Part shown: positions 1-12,400 of the stretch, one piece after another | Layout: each line of letters starts with the position of its first letter | Numbering within the stretch: the stretch's first letter is position 1 | Made by a program: the position numbers and the translations under genes | The notes under the pieces: generated by a model | What the model saw: the letters and a program-made list of their open reading frames with translations, nothing else | Told to the model about the DNA's origin: nothing | Databases searched by the model: none | Assembly (NCBI RefSeq): GCF_030463535.1 | Contig: NC_132894.1 | Span: forward strand, 35,972,025 to 36,036,024 | Reading direction: 5' to 3' | Length of the DNA: 64,000 bases | DNA from: Salminus brasiliensis | Taxonomy: Eukaryota > Chordata > Actinopteri > Characiformes > Bryconidae

Positions 1-13
1 CCGCATCCGAATA

Positions 14-1166
14 CAGTGGGGAAAAAAAGTATTTAGTCAGTCACCAATTGTGCAAGTTCTCCCACTTAAAAAGATGAGAGAGGCTGTAATTGACATCATA
101 GGTAGACTCAACTATGAGAGACAAAATGAGAAAAATAATTCTGAAAATCACATTGTCTGATTTTTAAAGAATCTATTTGCAAATAATGGTGGAAAATAAG
201 TATTTGGTCGCCTACAAACGAGCAGGATTTCTGTCTGTCACAGACCTGTAACTTCTTCTTTAAGAGGCTTCTCTGTCCTCCACTCGTTACCTGTATTAAT
301 GGCACCTGTTTGAACTGGTTAACAGTATAAAAGACACCTGCCCACAACCTCAAACAGTCCCACTCCAAACTCCACTATGGTGAAGACCAAAGAGCTGTGG
401 AAGGACACCAGAAACAGAACTGCAGACCTGCACCAGGCTGGAAGACTGAATCTGCAATAGGCAGCAGCTTGGTGTGAAGAAATCTACTGTGGAGCAATAA
501 TCAGAAAATGGGAGACCTACAAGACCACTGCTAATCTCCCTCCATCAGGGGCTCCACGCAAGATCTCAGCCTATGGGGTCAAAATGATCACAAGAACGGT
601 GAGCAAAAATCCCAGAACCACACGGGGGGACCTAGTGAATGACCTGCAGAAAGCTGGACCAACGTTACAAAGGCTACCGTCAGTAACACACTACGCCGCC
701 AGGGACTCAGATCCTGCAGTGCCAGACATGTTCCCCTGCTTAAGCCAGTACATATCCGGCCCGTCTGAAGTTTGCTAGAGAGCATTTGAATGTTCCGGAA
801 GAGTTTTGGGAGAATGTCTTATGGTCAGATGAAACCAAAGTAGAACTGTTTGGTACAAACACAACTCGCTGTATTTGTGTGAGCCAACCTTGTAAAGACT
901 TACAGAAAACGTTTGACCTCTGTCATTGCCAACAAAGGATATATAACAAAGTACTGAGATGAACTTTTGTTATTGACCAAATACTTATTTTCCACCATTA
1001 TTAGAAAATAAATTCTTTAAAAATCAGACAATGTATTCTGATTTTTTTTTCTCATTTTGTCGCTCATAGTTGAGTCTACCTATGATGTCAATTACAGCCT
1101 CTCTCATCTTTTTAAGTGGGTGAACTTGCACAATTGGTGACTGACTAAATACTTTTTCCCCCACTG
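14..1166. mobile_element. Tc1-like transposon with long inverted repeats, internally deleted
   Basis: The ends CAGTGGGGAAAAAAAGTATT and (reverse) CAGTGGGGGAAAAAGTATTT are flanked by TA at 12-13 and 1167-1168, the Tc1/mariner target duplication. Inverted repeats of about 200 bp (14-212 and 974-1166) each carry an inner copy of the terminal motif (AAATAAGTATTTGGTC), an IR/DR layout. Between them is a broken transposase relic on the plus strand, recognisable from SKNPRTTRGDLVNDLQKAGP around 605-660. It has multiple frame breaks and ends abruptly near 870, so most of the catalytic domain is gone. Not autonomous. Confidence 0.88.
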
Positions 1167-1260
1167 TAGCTATGACCATTAAAAAAAACACTGCTGTTCA
1201 CTCTGTTTATTTTACACCACAAAGTAGAACAGCAGACCTTAGCTCTATCAAACTCACCAT

Positions 1261-1552
1261 CACATCTACAGTACTCTCCTGACCACCCTCACATCTACAG
1301 TACACTTCTGACCACCCTCACATCTACAGTACTCTCCTGACCACCCTCACATCTACAGTACACTTCTGACCACCCTCACATCTACAGTACTCTCCTGACC
1401 ACCCTCACATCTACAGTACACTTCTGACCACCCTCACATCTACAGTACTCTCCTGACCACCCTCACATCTACAGTACACTTCTGACCACCCTCACATCTA
1501 CAGTACACTTCTGACTGACCCACCATCACATCTACAGTACACTCCTGACCCA
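1261..1552. repeat. 29-bp minisatellite with alternating 58-bp higher-order unit
   Basis: About ten tandem copies of CACATCTACAGTACWCTYCT followed by GACCACCCT. Two variants (ACTCTCCT and ACACTTCT) alternate strictly for most of the array, so it grew by duplicating a dimer. The last copies are irregular. Confidence 0.92.
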
Positions 1553-1603
1553 CCACGCTCACTGAAATGTAAGGCTGCTGTGAGAATATACTGTATCTAT
1601 TTA

Positions 1604-1604
<1 letters not shown>

Positions 1605-1640
<36 letters not shown>
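1605..1640. repeat. AC microsatellite
   Basis: Uninterrupted AC dinucleotides, about 18 units, in intergenic DNA. Confidence 0.95.
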
Positions 1641-1645
<5 letters not shown>

Positions 1646-2044
1646 GTGATTACATACTCTGATCTTATGAGCTGTGAGAAGTACACAGTGGTAAGTGTGT
1701 GTCTGACGAAGGAAAAGCTGAAGTGGCCTCATTAATCAGGCTGAGTGTTTCTCCATCTTGTTGGAAGTTATTTTCCGCGTGAGCTGGAACAGCCTCGAGT
1801 CTCTGCTGGAGGTCAACGGGTTCTGCGGGTTCTGTTGTTTCACTGCGGGACGGTTTCGCCTTTGGCTGGGCAGCACGCCGAGGCCATAGAGACATTCATA
1901 TTAGACTACAGATATCTAGCATTGCTCTATCTGTGAACTCCAGCCACTGGAGGCATGTTCAGCTCCACCTGCAGCAGTTTTACTCAGTAAAGGACTGATG
2001 AACTAATCGTCTCTCAGAAGAACTCTCAGCAAGAATGGAAGAGA

Positions 2045-2560
2045 ACCCTCCCTGAGCTAAGCAAGAACAGTATCAGTGCTCATCTCAAGTTCTCCAAGCA
2101 AGACCCAGATGATTCTTCAGTTATGTGGAACAATGTGGTCTGAACAGGTGAATCTAAAGTGGAGCTTTTGGTGGACTTGGGCCTTATTAAACCTGGCCAG
2201 TGAGAACCTCATTCCAGCTGTGACGCACGGTTGTAGTGATAGTGTGATGGTTTGGAGATGCTTTGCTGCACTCAGGTGCAGGTAGCCTTGCTACCATTGT
2301 CCATAAGCTAAAGCTGAAGCTGGGGTGCAGTCGGGTCATGCAACAAGACAATGATCCAAAGCATGGAGGCAGGGCTTCCTCACAGTGGTTAAAAAATACA
2401 AATGTAAACTTTTGGAATGTCCCACGCTGATGACGATTGGACATGTTGGACGTGTTTCAAAGATCTATCTCTTCTGATCTAGCGGAAAACCAATCTGAGC
2501 AGCAAGACCATGCAAGACCCCCAAGTGGGTTGAGGAGTTAGGTCATGTCATGACAACACA
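2045..2560 (+). mobile_element. Second Tc1-like transposase remnant
   Basis: Fragments of a Tc1 transposase in several frames: CSDSVMVWRCFAA (2231-2272) corresponds to the conserved block before the second catalytic Asp, and QQDNDPKHGGRASSQWLKN (about 2341-2397) contains the DNDPKH block itself. No terminal repeats were recognised and frames are broken, so this is an old relic. Confidence 0.75.
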
Positions 2561-2959
2561 ATCAGCAGATCTGATCTGTGCAGGACTGTGTTTGGAAATG
2601 TGTGGAGAGAAAGAACTACAGACGGTGTGTGGACAGCAGTGAAGAACGTAGACTTGTTCCTCTGGCTCCTCTGGGTGTCCATCTACAGCACCCTGAACCT
2701 CTCAATGAAGATGGATGCTTCCTGGGGGATTATGCTGAAACAGAAAACTGGGGGAGAACCTGTGACATCTAATTTCCCAGCTATGCTTTCATGTGTTTGT
2801 TTGATGTCTGAGACTTTGATATGGGGATGTTTTGATGTCCATCACCTGTAGCAAAGGTCTCCAACAGCACAGCTGACTCTGTTCTCACACACTTCCTGTC
2901 AGAACAGGGCAGTGCATTAGCCACACACTCTGGACCGAGCTGGCTGGGCATTTTAAGAA

Positions 2960-4260
2960 TGTTCTGTATATTTGATTAAATTCACCATGTGGAGGCGACT
3001 CATAGTGGAGTTAGGTGTTTATCACTGAAAATGAAGGTAACGTGGGAACAGTCCAAAACTGCAGGTGAAGGTAAGACTATAGTCTTGTGTGTTTTGGTGA
3101 TTTTGGTGTGAAAATGGAAGATGATTTTTATGCTTTATTTGAATGCTAAACGCTTCAGCAGACTGTATCAGGACATGTTCCAGAAATGTCAGAGTTAATA
3201 AAGCTCATTTTCAGAAAAAAAAAACCTCCAACTTCAGACAGGGGTGGTTTTGGTGCGTCACTGAAAATGAATTTCTAAGAAGAATTTGTTGTATTTTGGA
3301 TAAAATTCAGTATGTGGAGGCATTTCCCAACTGATTGAAGTGTTTCTTCTTTTTTATTAAAAACAGTCCAAACCTGCAGGAGAAGGTAAGACTATAGTCT
3401 TGTGTGTTTTGGTGATGTTGGAGTAAAAATGGAAGGTGGTGTTTATGCTTTTTTTGGGGCAGCAGCTGCTTCTACACATTGTTTTACGGCAATTTACAAA
3501 TATTTTATTAAAAAACCCTGTATTTTCAAAAAGATTTGTCTCACATCAGACAGGAGTGGTTTTGATGCATCACTGAAAACAAATTTCTATGAAGAATTTG
3601 CTTATTTGGTAAATTTGGTGTATTTCACCATACAGAGCTGCTTTCCAGGAGAGTTAGGTGTTTAGCAGTGAAAATGAAGATAACTTAGGAACAATCAAAA
3701 CTGCAGATGAAGGTAAGACTTTAGTATTTTTTTGTGTTTTAGTGATTTTGATGTGAAAATGGAAGATTTTTATGCTTTATTTGAATGCTAAACACTTCAG
3801 CAGAGTGTTTAATTGAATTTTCTAATGATCTCAGAAACTACAAACATCCTGACAGGGTGGTTCAGGTGCATCACCAAAAGTACAAATGTTTACAATAAGT
3901 ATTTCCTTAACCTTAACCTTATTGGATATAACCACCAACCATATAATCACCATGTGGAAAAGATTTATAGCCAATTTTAGGTGTCTTGAAATAGGAATTC
4001 AAAAACAGTCAAAACTGCAGGTGAAGGTAAGTCTTGAGTGTTTTGGTGATTTTGGTAAAAAATGGAAGATGCTTTTTGTGCTTTATTTGAAAGATAAGTG
4101 CATCTACACACTGTATCAGGATGTTTATTCCTCTAAGAGGAATTTGTTGTATTTGGGATATGATTCACCATGTGATTTTACGTGATTTGCACCACGTTTT
4201 ATTTGTCTGTTTGTGATTTTGGTGTAAAAAATAAAGATTTTATGCTTTATTCAGATGATA
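2960..4260. repeat. Tandem array of ~320-bp units (four copies plus a partial)
   Basis: The landmark GTAAGACTATAGTCTTGTGT (with variants) recurs at 3071, 3386, 3713 and 4027, spacings 315, 327 and 314 bp. Each unit also has a GGAAGATG...TTTATGCTTTATTTGAATG block and a CACTGAAAATGAA block. A degenerate fifth start lies near 4205. Copies are diverged and none carries a sustained frame. Confidence 0.85.
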
Positions 4261-4929
4261 AGTACTTAAAATAAAACAATTTTCAGAATAAAAGTTTTGG
4301 TGTACAAATAAAACATTTCTATAAAAAAACAAATGAAAAATGTAAGAAATGGGGCTTTTATGAGTGTAGCAGTCGGCAGTGAGGAAGGGTTAATCAGCCA
4401 GTCTCGGGTGCTGAACTGTCCATAAACAGCAATTTACATCAAGAAAAATTGATGGATGTGCTTGTTGTGGCAGCTGTGCTCCAGCTGTGTGTGCCAGCCC
4501 TGCCGACTGCTAATGTAAAACAAGTGAGCACACGTCCTGCAGCAGACAGAGAAGACCCAGCAGATCAGAGCAAGAGTGACGTTGTAGTTTAATTGGCAAA
4601 TAGAACACGTTGTATGGTTGGGAGTCGGACATGCTCTCAGATGCAGACAACACACACACACACACACAGACAGAGAGCCACATTTACTTCAGTCAGGAGG
4701 AACATACGAGTTAAAGGCACATGGAGAAGCTGGCAGTGGCTGCGCCAGTCTGGAGAACAAGCCCTGTAACCACTGATCTCTCAGCACACCAGTGTGTGTC
4801 ACTGTGGAAGGGCTGCGCGATACAGATCACGAGATTGAGCTCAATAATAGGCTTACTGATCCATTCTTAAATCGGTTCCACCAATTGTTCAAAAGTTCTG
4901 CAGAACTGAACCAATCAATGTAAACATGT

Positions 4930-5260
4930 AGATCAGTCAGAGTGGGGTTTGGGGGGTTTGGTGTGGTTTGGTGTGAAATGCTCGTTTCTAGATAAGCTCC
5001 CCCGGTCAGAGCTGTGGTTCTACAGTGGAGGTGAAGGGAAGCAGCCGTCTGAAGCTCTAATAATAAAAGCTCGTCACTGAAAGTTCTTCACCTAATGGTG
5101 ATGAAGACGCTGCCTGATGCCTGAGACACGGTTCTACCAGAGTTCTGAGAAGAGTTCGGCTCTAGAACCTGCTTTTAAAATCAGATCATTAAAATGGTGG
5201 AGGGATACATGCTGCAGGGTGTAGTGCAGCTACAGAAAGTAGTCCCTAAAAAAAACTGCA
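4930..5260 (+). repeat. Dispersed repeat R1, copy 1
   Basis: The same ~330-bp sequence occurs in reverse orientation at 32035-32400 (shared landmarks GATGAAGACGCTGCCTGATG and TACATGCTGCAGGGTGTAGT). Two copies 27 kb apart in opposite orientation on either side of ap2a2 mark an interspersed family; class unknown. Confidence 0.8.
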
Positions 5261-5369
5261 TTAGTTGAGATTCTCCACTGGTGGGTTTAGATAGGGAATA
5301 AAATTCAATAAAAAAAATCTGAGGTGTTTCCCGGATGCTACCCCTGACTGCTCGCCGGGTGCCGCTGCT

Positions 5370-5490
5370 AAGGCTGCCCACTGCTTCGGGCATGTGTGCT
5401 CACTAGTGTTTGTGTGTGTATGTGTGTTTACTGCACGGATGGGTTAAATGCAGAGGACTGTGGGTGCAGCACAAAAGGCACTTGAGTAGT
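5370..5490 (+). mobile_element. SINE fragment
   Basis: GCCCACTGCTTCGGGC followed by a GTGTGTGT tract and ATGGGTTAAATGCAGAGGAC matches the body of the fuller tRNA-derived SINE at 40405-40695. The tRNA-like head is missing. Confidence 0.7.
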
Positions 5491-6421
5491 TTGTTGTCTT
5501 ATTTCACACCAAACCACTAAATCATGCAGAACTGTTTGAAAAACGGGTGGAATTGCCCTTTAAAGATGGGGAATTCTCTGGAGCAACCTCATAAAAGAGC
5601 CTAAGCACTAAAAGTTTTGTTAGGAACACAGAGGGGTTCTTCTACAGCACTGCTCCAGAGAATATTGCGTTTTGTCCGTATCCTGCAGCCCTGCACGCTA
5701 GCAGGTCTAATTCTTTGCTTCCTGGAAGGCCAGGTGGAACACAGGGCTTCACCATTCAACCGCTCAGTAATGGCTTACTATGGATTTGGATTTGAGGCGT
5801 CAGGCAGAGCTGCTGCTGTCCCCTGAGAAAGGATCTACCCTCTCCACATCTCTCCATCTATATTCCACCAAGGCACTTAATTTTTTTAACTGGAGTGACC
5901 AGCTCAAAGTTAGGACCTTACTCCATCCAGCTGTGTTGTACCCAGGCTGAGTAAACTCTAGAAACAGCAGACAAAAGTACAATTCCTGTAATTCACTTCC
6001 CTCCCGTTCTTCTAGTATACCGTCTTGTGTTTGGGGGAGATAACTAGTCTGGTGGTATAAAAGGAAACATAAAAAAACACAGCCTAAAAGAACCCCCCCA
6101 AACACAAGCATCATTCAACCTGCCGAGGAACCTGAAGGCCTGATTCAAGCAGACAGGGATTAGCCAAGCTAAACGTGAAGAAAAGGTCATTCATAGGTGA
6201 GTAAAAAATAAAGGCATCAGGAAATTTACACTGTACATGGAGTTAATATTGATCTATATGAGGATACATGTGAAAGGTAACAGATGTGAATAGAGGGAGG
6301 TGCTTCGAACAGGTCCGTCTGACCCTCAGGAGTGCATTGGGGAAGCACAGGGAGGAGGTCCGATCGACTCAGTACACTTTCAGAGAGAGGAGGAAAGGCT
6401 GATCTTCCACCAGACGAGAGC
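5491..6421. other. 3' flank of ap2a2, no gene seen
   Basis: Contains scattered open frames of at most ~100 codons with no family resemblance. The minus-strand 3' UTR of ap2a2 must occupy part of it, but I saw no canonical polyadenylation hexamer on that strand. 5617-5826 resembles dispersed fish repeat DNA. Confidence 0.4.
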
Positions 6422-9400
6422 TCAGAACTGATCTGAGAGCAGGTCGCAGAGCCTCTGAGACACGGACTCTCGGCTGGTCCTCAGCGTGAGCCGGTACATC
6501 TGTGGGAGGAGAGAAGAGAGGAGGGGAAGGGGTTAATCTGGTTCGCAGGCGTGTGTACAATAGCTACGCAAATATTACTGCTGTGTTTTACAACACTTTA
6601 CAACACAGTGCTTTGTGGAAAGACATCTACAGCGAGTGTATCTACCTGTAATTAACTATATAACATTAGAATAAACCCAGATAGTAAGATAGTACAGTGT
6701 ATCTAATAGGTCTATCATCGATTTTGAGAAATTAAGATCACTAAATCCCAGTGCTCCCGTACTTACCTGTGCTTGAGTGTTGGGCTCTAGTCTCATAAGA
6801 CAGCCGACCTGTATAGTCTTAGTGTGGATCACTCCAGCGCCCACAAAGTTAGAAGGATTTGGGTCTACTCCATCCAGCAGCGCTGTTCCAAATCCAATGA
6901 TCTACAACACACCAACACGCAAACGTCACCTACAAACACCGCTGCCATGCAGGTAAACTGAGTGTACAGTATTAAAAGCCTGCGCTAGAGAACAATCTGA
7001 GCCCGAGACTACAGCTACCTTAGCTTTCGTGATCTCTGTGTCCATGGAATGCTTGGCTTTGAAGATCTTCTGCACCTCCTGCTGGGGACTGGGGGTAATA
7101 AGAGACATAATGAGAGGTTATATACATCAAACAGTGCACAGACACCAAAATACCCCATGAATGATCGGACTCCGTAATGGAGATGTTGTGTAAACATACA
7201 GTTTCTGAGAACACATGAGATATTAAAAATGCCTCTTTGGATTTGACTTCTTACTAGGGGAGATGTACAGTACATTCAGAAGAAGAACATCAATATGAGA
7301 CACTTTAGTAATGCGTCATTCCACATCCTAAATGTCAAACAGCTCAGGTTTAGTGATAAAAGAGCCTGACTGTGAAGAAGATGCATTGGCACTGAGTCAT
7401 ACTTAACATCTACGACAAGATCTCACTAAATCACGGAAATGACCAACTGTGGCTCATCTGCTTGTGCTGAATGTTTAAAAGGACCGTAATACCAAAAAGT
7501 AGCTTATTTAAGCTGTTATGCAGCTTGTATAATCATCACAGAAAACCAATGACCAACGGAATGGGACTCTCTGGAGCAGCTGTGAGCACATGACCCTAAG
7601 GTCAGCATGCCCAGTGCCAAGTGTAGGCTAGAGGGTATAAACTGTATATATAACTGTGCTATAACTGTGCGCTCTGGAATGATGGATGTGCATGTGTGAA
7701 AGTAATGACACATTAATTGTTGTGCTTTATTTTATTTAGGTATTATTCCAATATATTAAATTGGTCAAATAAACAGGAATTGTGTTTGGAATCTGCAGAA
7801 TATTTATATAGACCCCTGAAATAATGCCATTTGAGTGCTGCTTACGCGCTGAGCTGCTTCCAACGCTGAAAGAAGTCCTGAGACGTCATCTCTGTGGGCT
7901 GGAAGAACTTGTTGAGGGTGACCGGAAGCTTAACAGAGATGTTCTGTGCACTGCCTCCATACCTGTAGAGCAGCAGACATAGCTTTAGAGCTACAGGCAA
8001 CGTTTGTTGAAGTCTGGCTGTCTGTCTGGCTGAATAACTGTCTGGCTGTCTGGCTGTCTGGCTAACTGGCTGGCTGGTTGTCTAACTATTTGGCTGGCTG
8101 ATTGTCTAACTATTTGGCTGGCTGATTGTCTATCTATCTATCTATCTGTCTATCTATCTTTCAGCACTGTACTCTTTACTGCAGGTACCTACACTGAATT
8201 TCTGGGCTGATAATAATGAACCAATGCAGATACTCTCGTTTCTGTGTGGTTTGGAATAGCAGTGAATTCAACATTGGGCCTACATTTTTCAGAAAGTAAA
8301 AAAAAATAAAATAAATAAAAACCAGCCCAATAACTTTGAGTACAAAAGGCTGAACAGCCACATCAGGCTGGATACTTTCATTTTGGAACCACTAGTTTTC
8401 TGTCTGCTTTTCTTGTTTCACCTGATCTGATAGCCATATGGATCCACATACTAGTCAACTCTGCCTGTATATACTGAGATTATAAGATACAGATCAGGCA
8501 GAACCAAAGACACAAGACAGCAAAGGAAGATTTATTGGGTCTCATTTATGTTGTGTGGGTGTTTGGCTGTAAACACTATATGATTATTTCTAAAAGGCCA
8601 AATCTTAATAATTCAATTTCCACATTTATCAGTGAATAAACCAGCCACAGAAACATAAGGCATTTTTGGTAAAATCAGGGGAGTCTGATCCACACAAGAA
8701 AAAACAGAACACACCAGGGATGCCGCAGAAATTCAGAATATCTAAAGAGCCATCAAAGTAAACAATAGGATCAGTTAGGATTACAGTCTCATACTGGAGA
8801 ACCACAAGATGCATGAGCGCTATACCCCACCAGGAGTGGAGAACCTGCAGCCGTCTATAGACCAGAGAAGAAGCACAGACACAGAACCCAAAGACAGCAC
8901 AAAGCAAAGCTCCTCGACTATGATATTAAAAAACACTGATAGACATCTCCAACAACTCGGCTCTGCTCATATCCGTTTAATCAAACTGACTTTTCTAGAA
9001 TAGTTTTCACCCACCTGAAGTGAATATTAAGCACTGGTGCTTCCACAAAGTCAGACAAGCACTCGATGTTGAGGATCTGCTGAAGCTGGGCTCCTCCGTC
9101 CACCACAGGGTCAGCATCCTTTGTGTGAACATTCAGCTGTGAAGGCGCCATTAAGGACAACTGCAGTGGGTTTAGTGGTATTTATTTATGAAACCCTACA
9201 CTCCTCGACTATCGGTCAAAAGTTTTAGAACACCCCCAGTGTTTTCAGTACTTCACTGGCAGCCTGCATTTCTCATTTAACTATGTTAGAACTGCCCAGT
9301 CCACCAGCAGTCAAACCTGCAGCTCCAGGTCGTCTGCTCTTCACAGCTGAAACTCAGACTTGCTCCGTAGTTAAGCTGCTGAGCTACGAGGTGTGGTCAT

Positions 9401-12400
9401 GTGAGCTGCTGTTGACTCTCAGAACCTGGTCTGCTGATGCAGCTGTGTGGATCTGAGTGTGTCAGACCTTTTAGACCTTTTCCTGTAGCCAACCTCTTCA
9501 GTCTTTTCCAGTTTCCGAGAGTCTCCTGATGGTGAAACTCTGAATCTGAAGGGAAGAGCTTCTCTAAAGGGAAGAGCTCCACTGTGAAGAGTTAGAATGA
9601 TCTAACTGTGTTTATACAGATAAAAGAAAAATTTAATGTGAAAAATTTAATTTCCTTCCATTAATACAGAACAGTTGGAAGCGGTTAACCAATGACTTCC
9701 CTAAAAGGGTCCACATTATATATATATTTTTTTTGTTGTTGTTTGTTTGTTTGTTTTTTAAGTTTTCTCATTTATTGCCTTAAAATCTCTGACAAGTCAT
9801 GGCTTTGTAGCATTTGCTGTCACTGGACTTTGTACCGTTGTAAGTTTCTTCACTGGACCTGAAGTGCTGGTGGTGTACTGGTGGTGTTCTAAAACTTTTG
9901 ACCAGTAGTGCATGAGTCAGTACAGTTCAGGCTTCGGTTTGGTTGCAGTACGGATGTTTCCGCGCTGTGGACTTCACTTTACACAATGCTTTATTAGCTT
10001 GTCAGACCGGACTTGTCAGTATGTGGTAACTCTGTGGAAAGCTCTTGTGAAGGATATGAGAACTGAGCGGTTCGTGGCAGACCACGGAGGATGAAAAATT
10101 CAGGAACTGTGTCGACGTTTTGTTTCCATAGAACACGTACATGCGGCCTGCAGCGGGGCGGACGCACAGAAAGAGGAAATTAGAAACGCTGTTGCACCAT
10201 TTAAAACCGTCCAGATAAAAGATCCAGCTCTGAGGCTCTTACCCAGGTTCTGTCTGAACTCAGACTTCAGGCCTATCTGCAGCAGCTGATTCTCAAACAA
10301 AACTCCGTTATTCTTACAGACAAACCTGAAAGAAGACAACAGCGTTAAACTGGTACACTGTTCTAGACGTCACAGTTCATCTCAGACGATTAAAACAAAA
10401 AGACTTCAAAACATGATAAAAATCAACATCACAGTTTGTGGAAAATATAAATCATTATACCAGCCATCGTATCGTCCTTTAGGGGATTTATACAACCAGT
10501 CTTACGTGTCCTTTCACTTGAAAACTGGACAGGATTATCAGATTACAGCCTGTTTAACCTAATGCAATCATTTGAATGTGCTTATTTAATAATTTAATAC
10601 AATAAAATACTGTTAATGCTGCAGAAAATCTAATATTTTGGGTGGTTTTACGTCTGATTTATAAACGGTTAAATATGCCACCAATTTCACATTATATTTA
10701 CTATAGATTTCTTTCTTTTTAAAAAATATTAATTTACTTTTTCCACTTTTTCTCCCAATATGGTTCTGCCAATGAACCCACCCGCTCGTAGCTCCCCCTA
10801 GCACTAGCACTAGGAGGGTAAGGACTGAACACACGTGAAACAGCCTTACATGCTGCAGGTCCCCGCTCTGACGGTGTCCTGTGGTATCAGGTACCAAAGC
10901 CACGACAGTCATAAAATTACTGCCACTTTATCGTTGGTACAGGGTGGAGAAGTACCTTGAGAAGTTTTCCTCAATAATAGGTGGAGAAGCCGTCCCCAAA
11001 GGTGCTACAGGCAGGCTTTCTGAGAACACGTCCACCAGCAGGCTGGCTGCGTTGGAGGCGGCTGGAGGACTAGCCGAGTTTACCACGGAGGTGTTCCCCA
11101 GGCCCAGAAGATCAGAAGACGGTGAAGAAGTAACCTGGACACAAAATAAATAAATAAATAATTTAAATTTAATGTCACCAATACACTATAAGGACAAAAG
11201 TATTAGGACACACCTCCTAATTACTGATTGATTCAGTCTCATTGCCACAGGTGTATAAAGTCAAGCCTCTGGTCATGCAGTCTGTCTTTCTTCCACACAT
11301 CAATGAAAGAACGGGAGGTTCTAAAGAGCTCACTGAACTCCAGCGTGGTTCTGTATGTAATAGGAGACACCGCTGCACCAACAACAACAAGTCAGCTGGT
11401 GAAATTTAGACCTTCCCTCCTAGATCTTCCTCCATCAGCTGTGAGTGGTGTTATTATTGAACAGTGGAAGAGTTTAGGAGGAACAGCTCACAGAGAGCAG
11501 CTCAGCCACAGAGGGTCTGTCAGACCACGTAAACATCAAATAGTCTATCACACTTTGATTATGAGTTCCTAAACTTCTGCGTGCAGCTTCACTGAACTTA
11601 GACCCACCTTAAACATTATCAAATTATTATGGAGACACAGCCAAGCGATTAGCCATGCATCACACCAAAACACACACGGACGCACCGGGACCTGGTAGAA
11701 GGGGGCAGTGGGCGTGACAGTGTGAACTGTGTAAGCCTTCGGTGATAAGGGGGTGAGGGGCATGTGCGGCATGGAGGTGGAAGGGATGGGGCGTGGCCTG
11801 TTGGTGGGGGGCGGGGCTGTAGCCAATAGGTCACAAACAAAAGAGGGAGGAGAGGACTGAAGAACAAAGGGAAAAGAAGAACAGAGAGGTGAAAAGTGAA
11901 AGGAGCAGAGAAGGTTACAGATGTTTATTCTAACCTCTTCTAATGAGAGAGCTCAGCTGAGAAACACCCACTGCTGACAAAGACATCACAGAGAGTTTAC
12001 AGACAGTGTAATCTCCAAAGCAAAGCACTACCCAATAGAACGGGGTGCTCTAGAGCAGCCGTGTCTCTGTGATCGATGCCAGGCGTGGGCTAGAGGGGTA
12101 TAAAGCCCCCCAGCATTGAGCTGTGGAGCAGTGGGATAACTACGTTCTCTGGAATGATGGTGGTGGAGCTCCATCCAGTACTTTTGTTAAAGTCGAGTTG
12201 AAGCTTAATAACTACACATTCAACATCAATACCTGACCTCACTGATAGGGCTGGCCGATATGGTAAAAATACTATATCACGATATTTAAAGACATGATAT
12301 TTATCACAATACATGTAATCACAGACTAAAAACATCAGTAGCAGCAAACTACTAAACTGTACTGAATACAGTGATTTATTACTCAACATCTGCTGCTCTT

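Larger units (their letters stand above)
6422..10325 (-). other. ap2a2: ap2a2 exons 16-22: C-terminal ear (appendage) domain
   Basis: Residues ~719-950 form the beta-sandwich plus platform appendage that recruits accessory proteins carrying DPF/DPW and FxDxF motifs. Exon 16 reads [20 protein letters not shown], exon 17 [16 protein letters not shown], exon 18 [20 protein letters not shown], and exon 19 contains DFFQRWKQL, whose Trp is the accessory-motif contact known in mammalian alpha ear. Exons 20-22 finish with [33 protein letters not shown] and [20 protein letters not shown]. The exon 17 to 18 join is in frame only with the AT-AC intron described separately. Confidence 0.93.

Noticed and set aside
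1261-1552. CRISPR-like array of regular repeats
   Set aside because: Contiguous tandem 29-bp monomers without unique spacers, in a vertebrate genome.
10058-10147. GT donor at 10063 for ap2a2 exon 17
   Set aside because: It breaks the reading frame into exon 18 and shortens the conserved segment; the AT-AC solution restores both.
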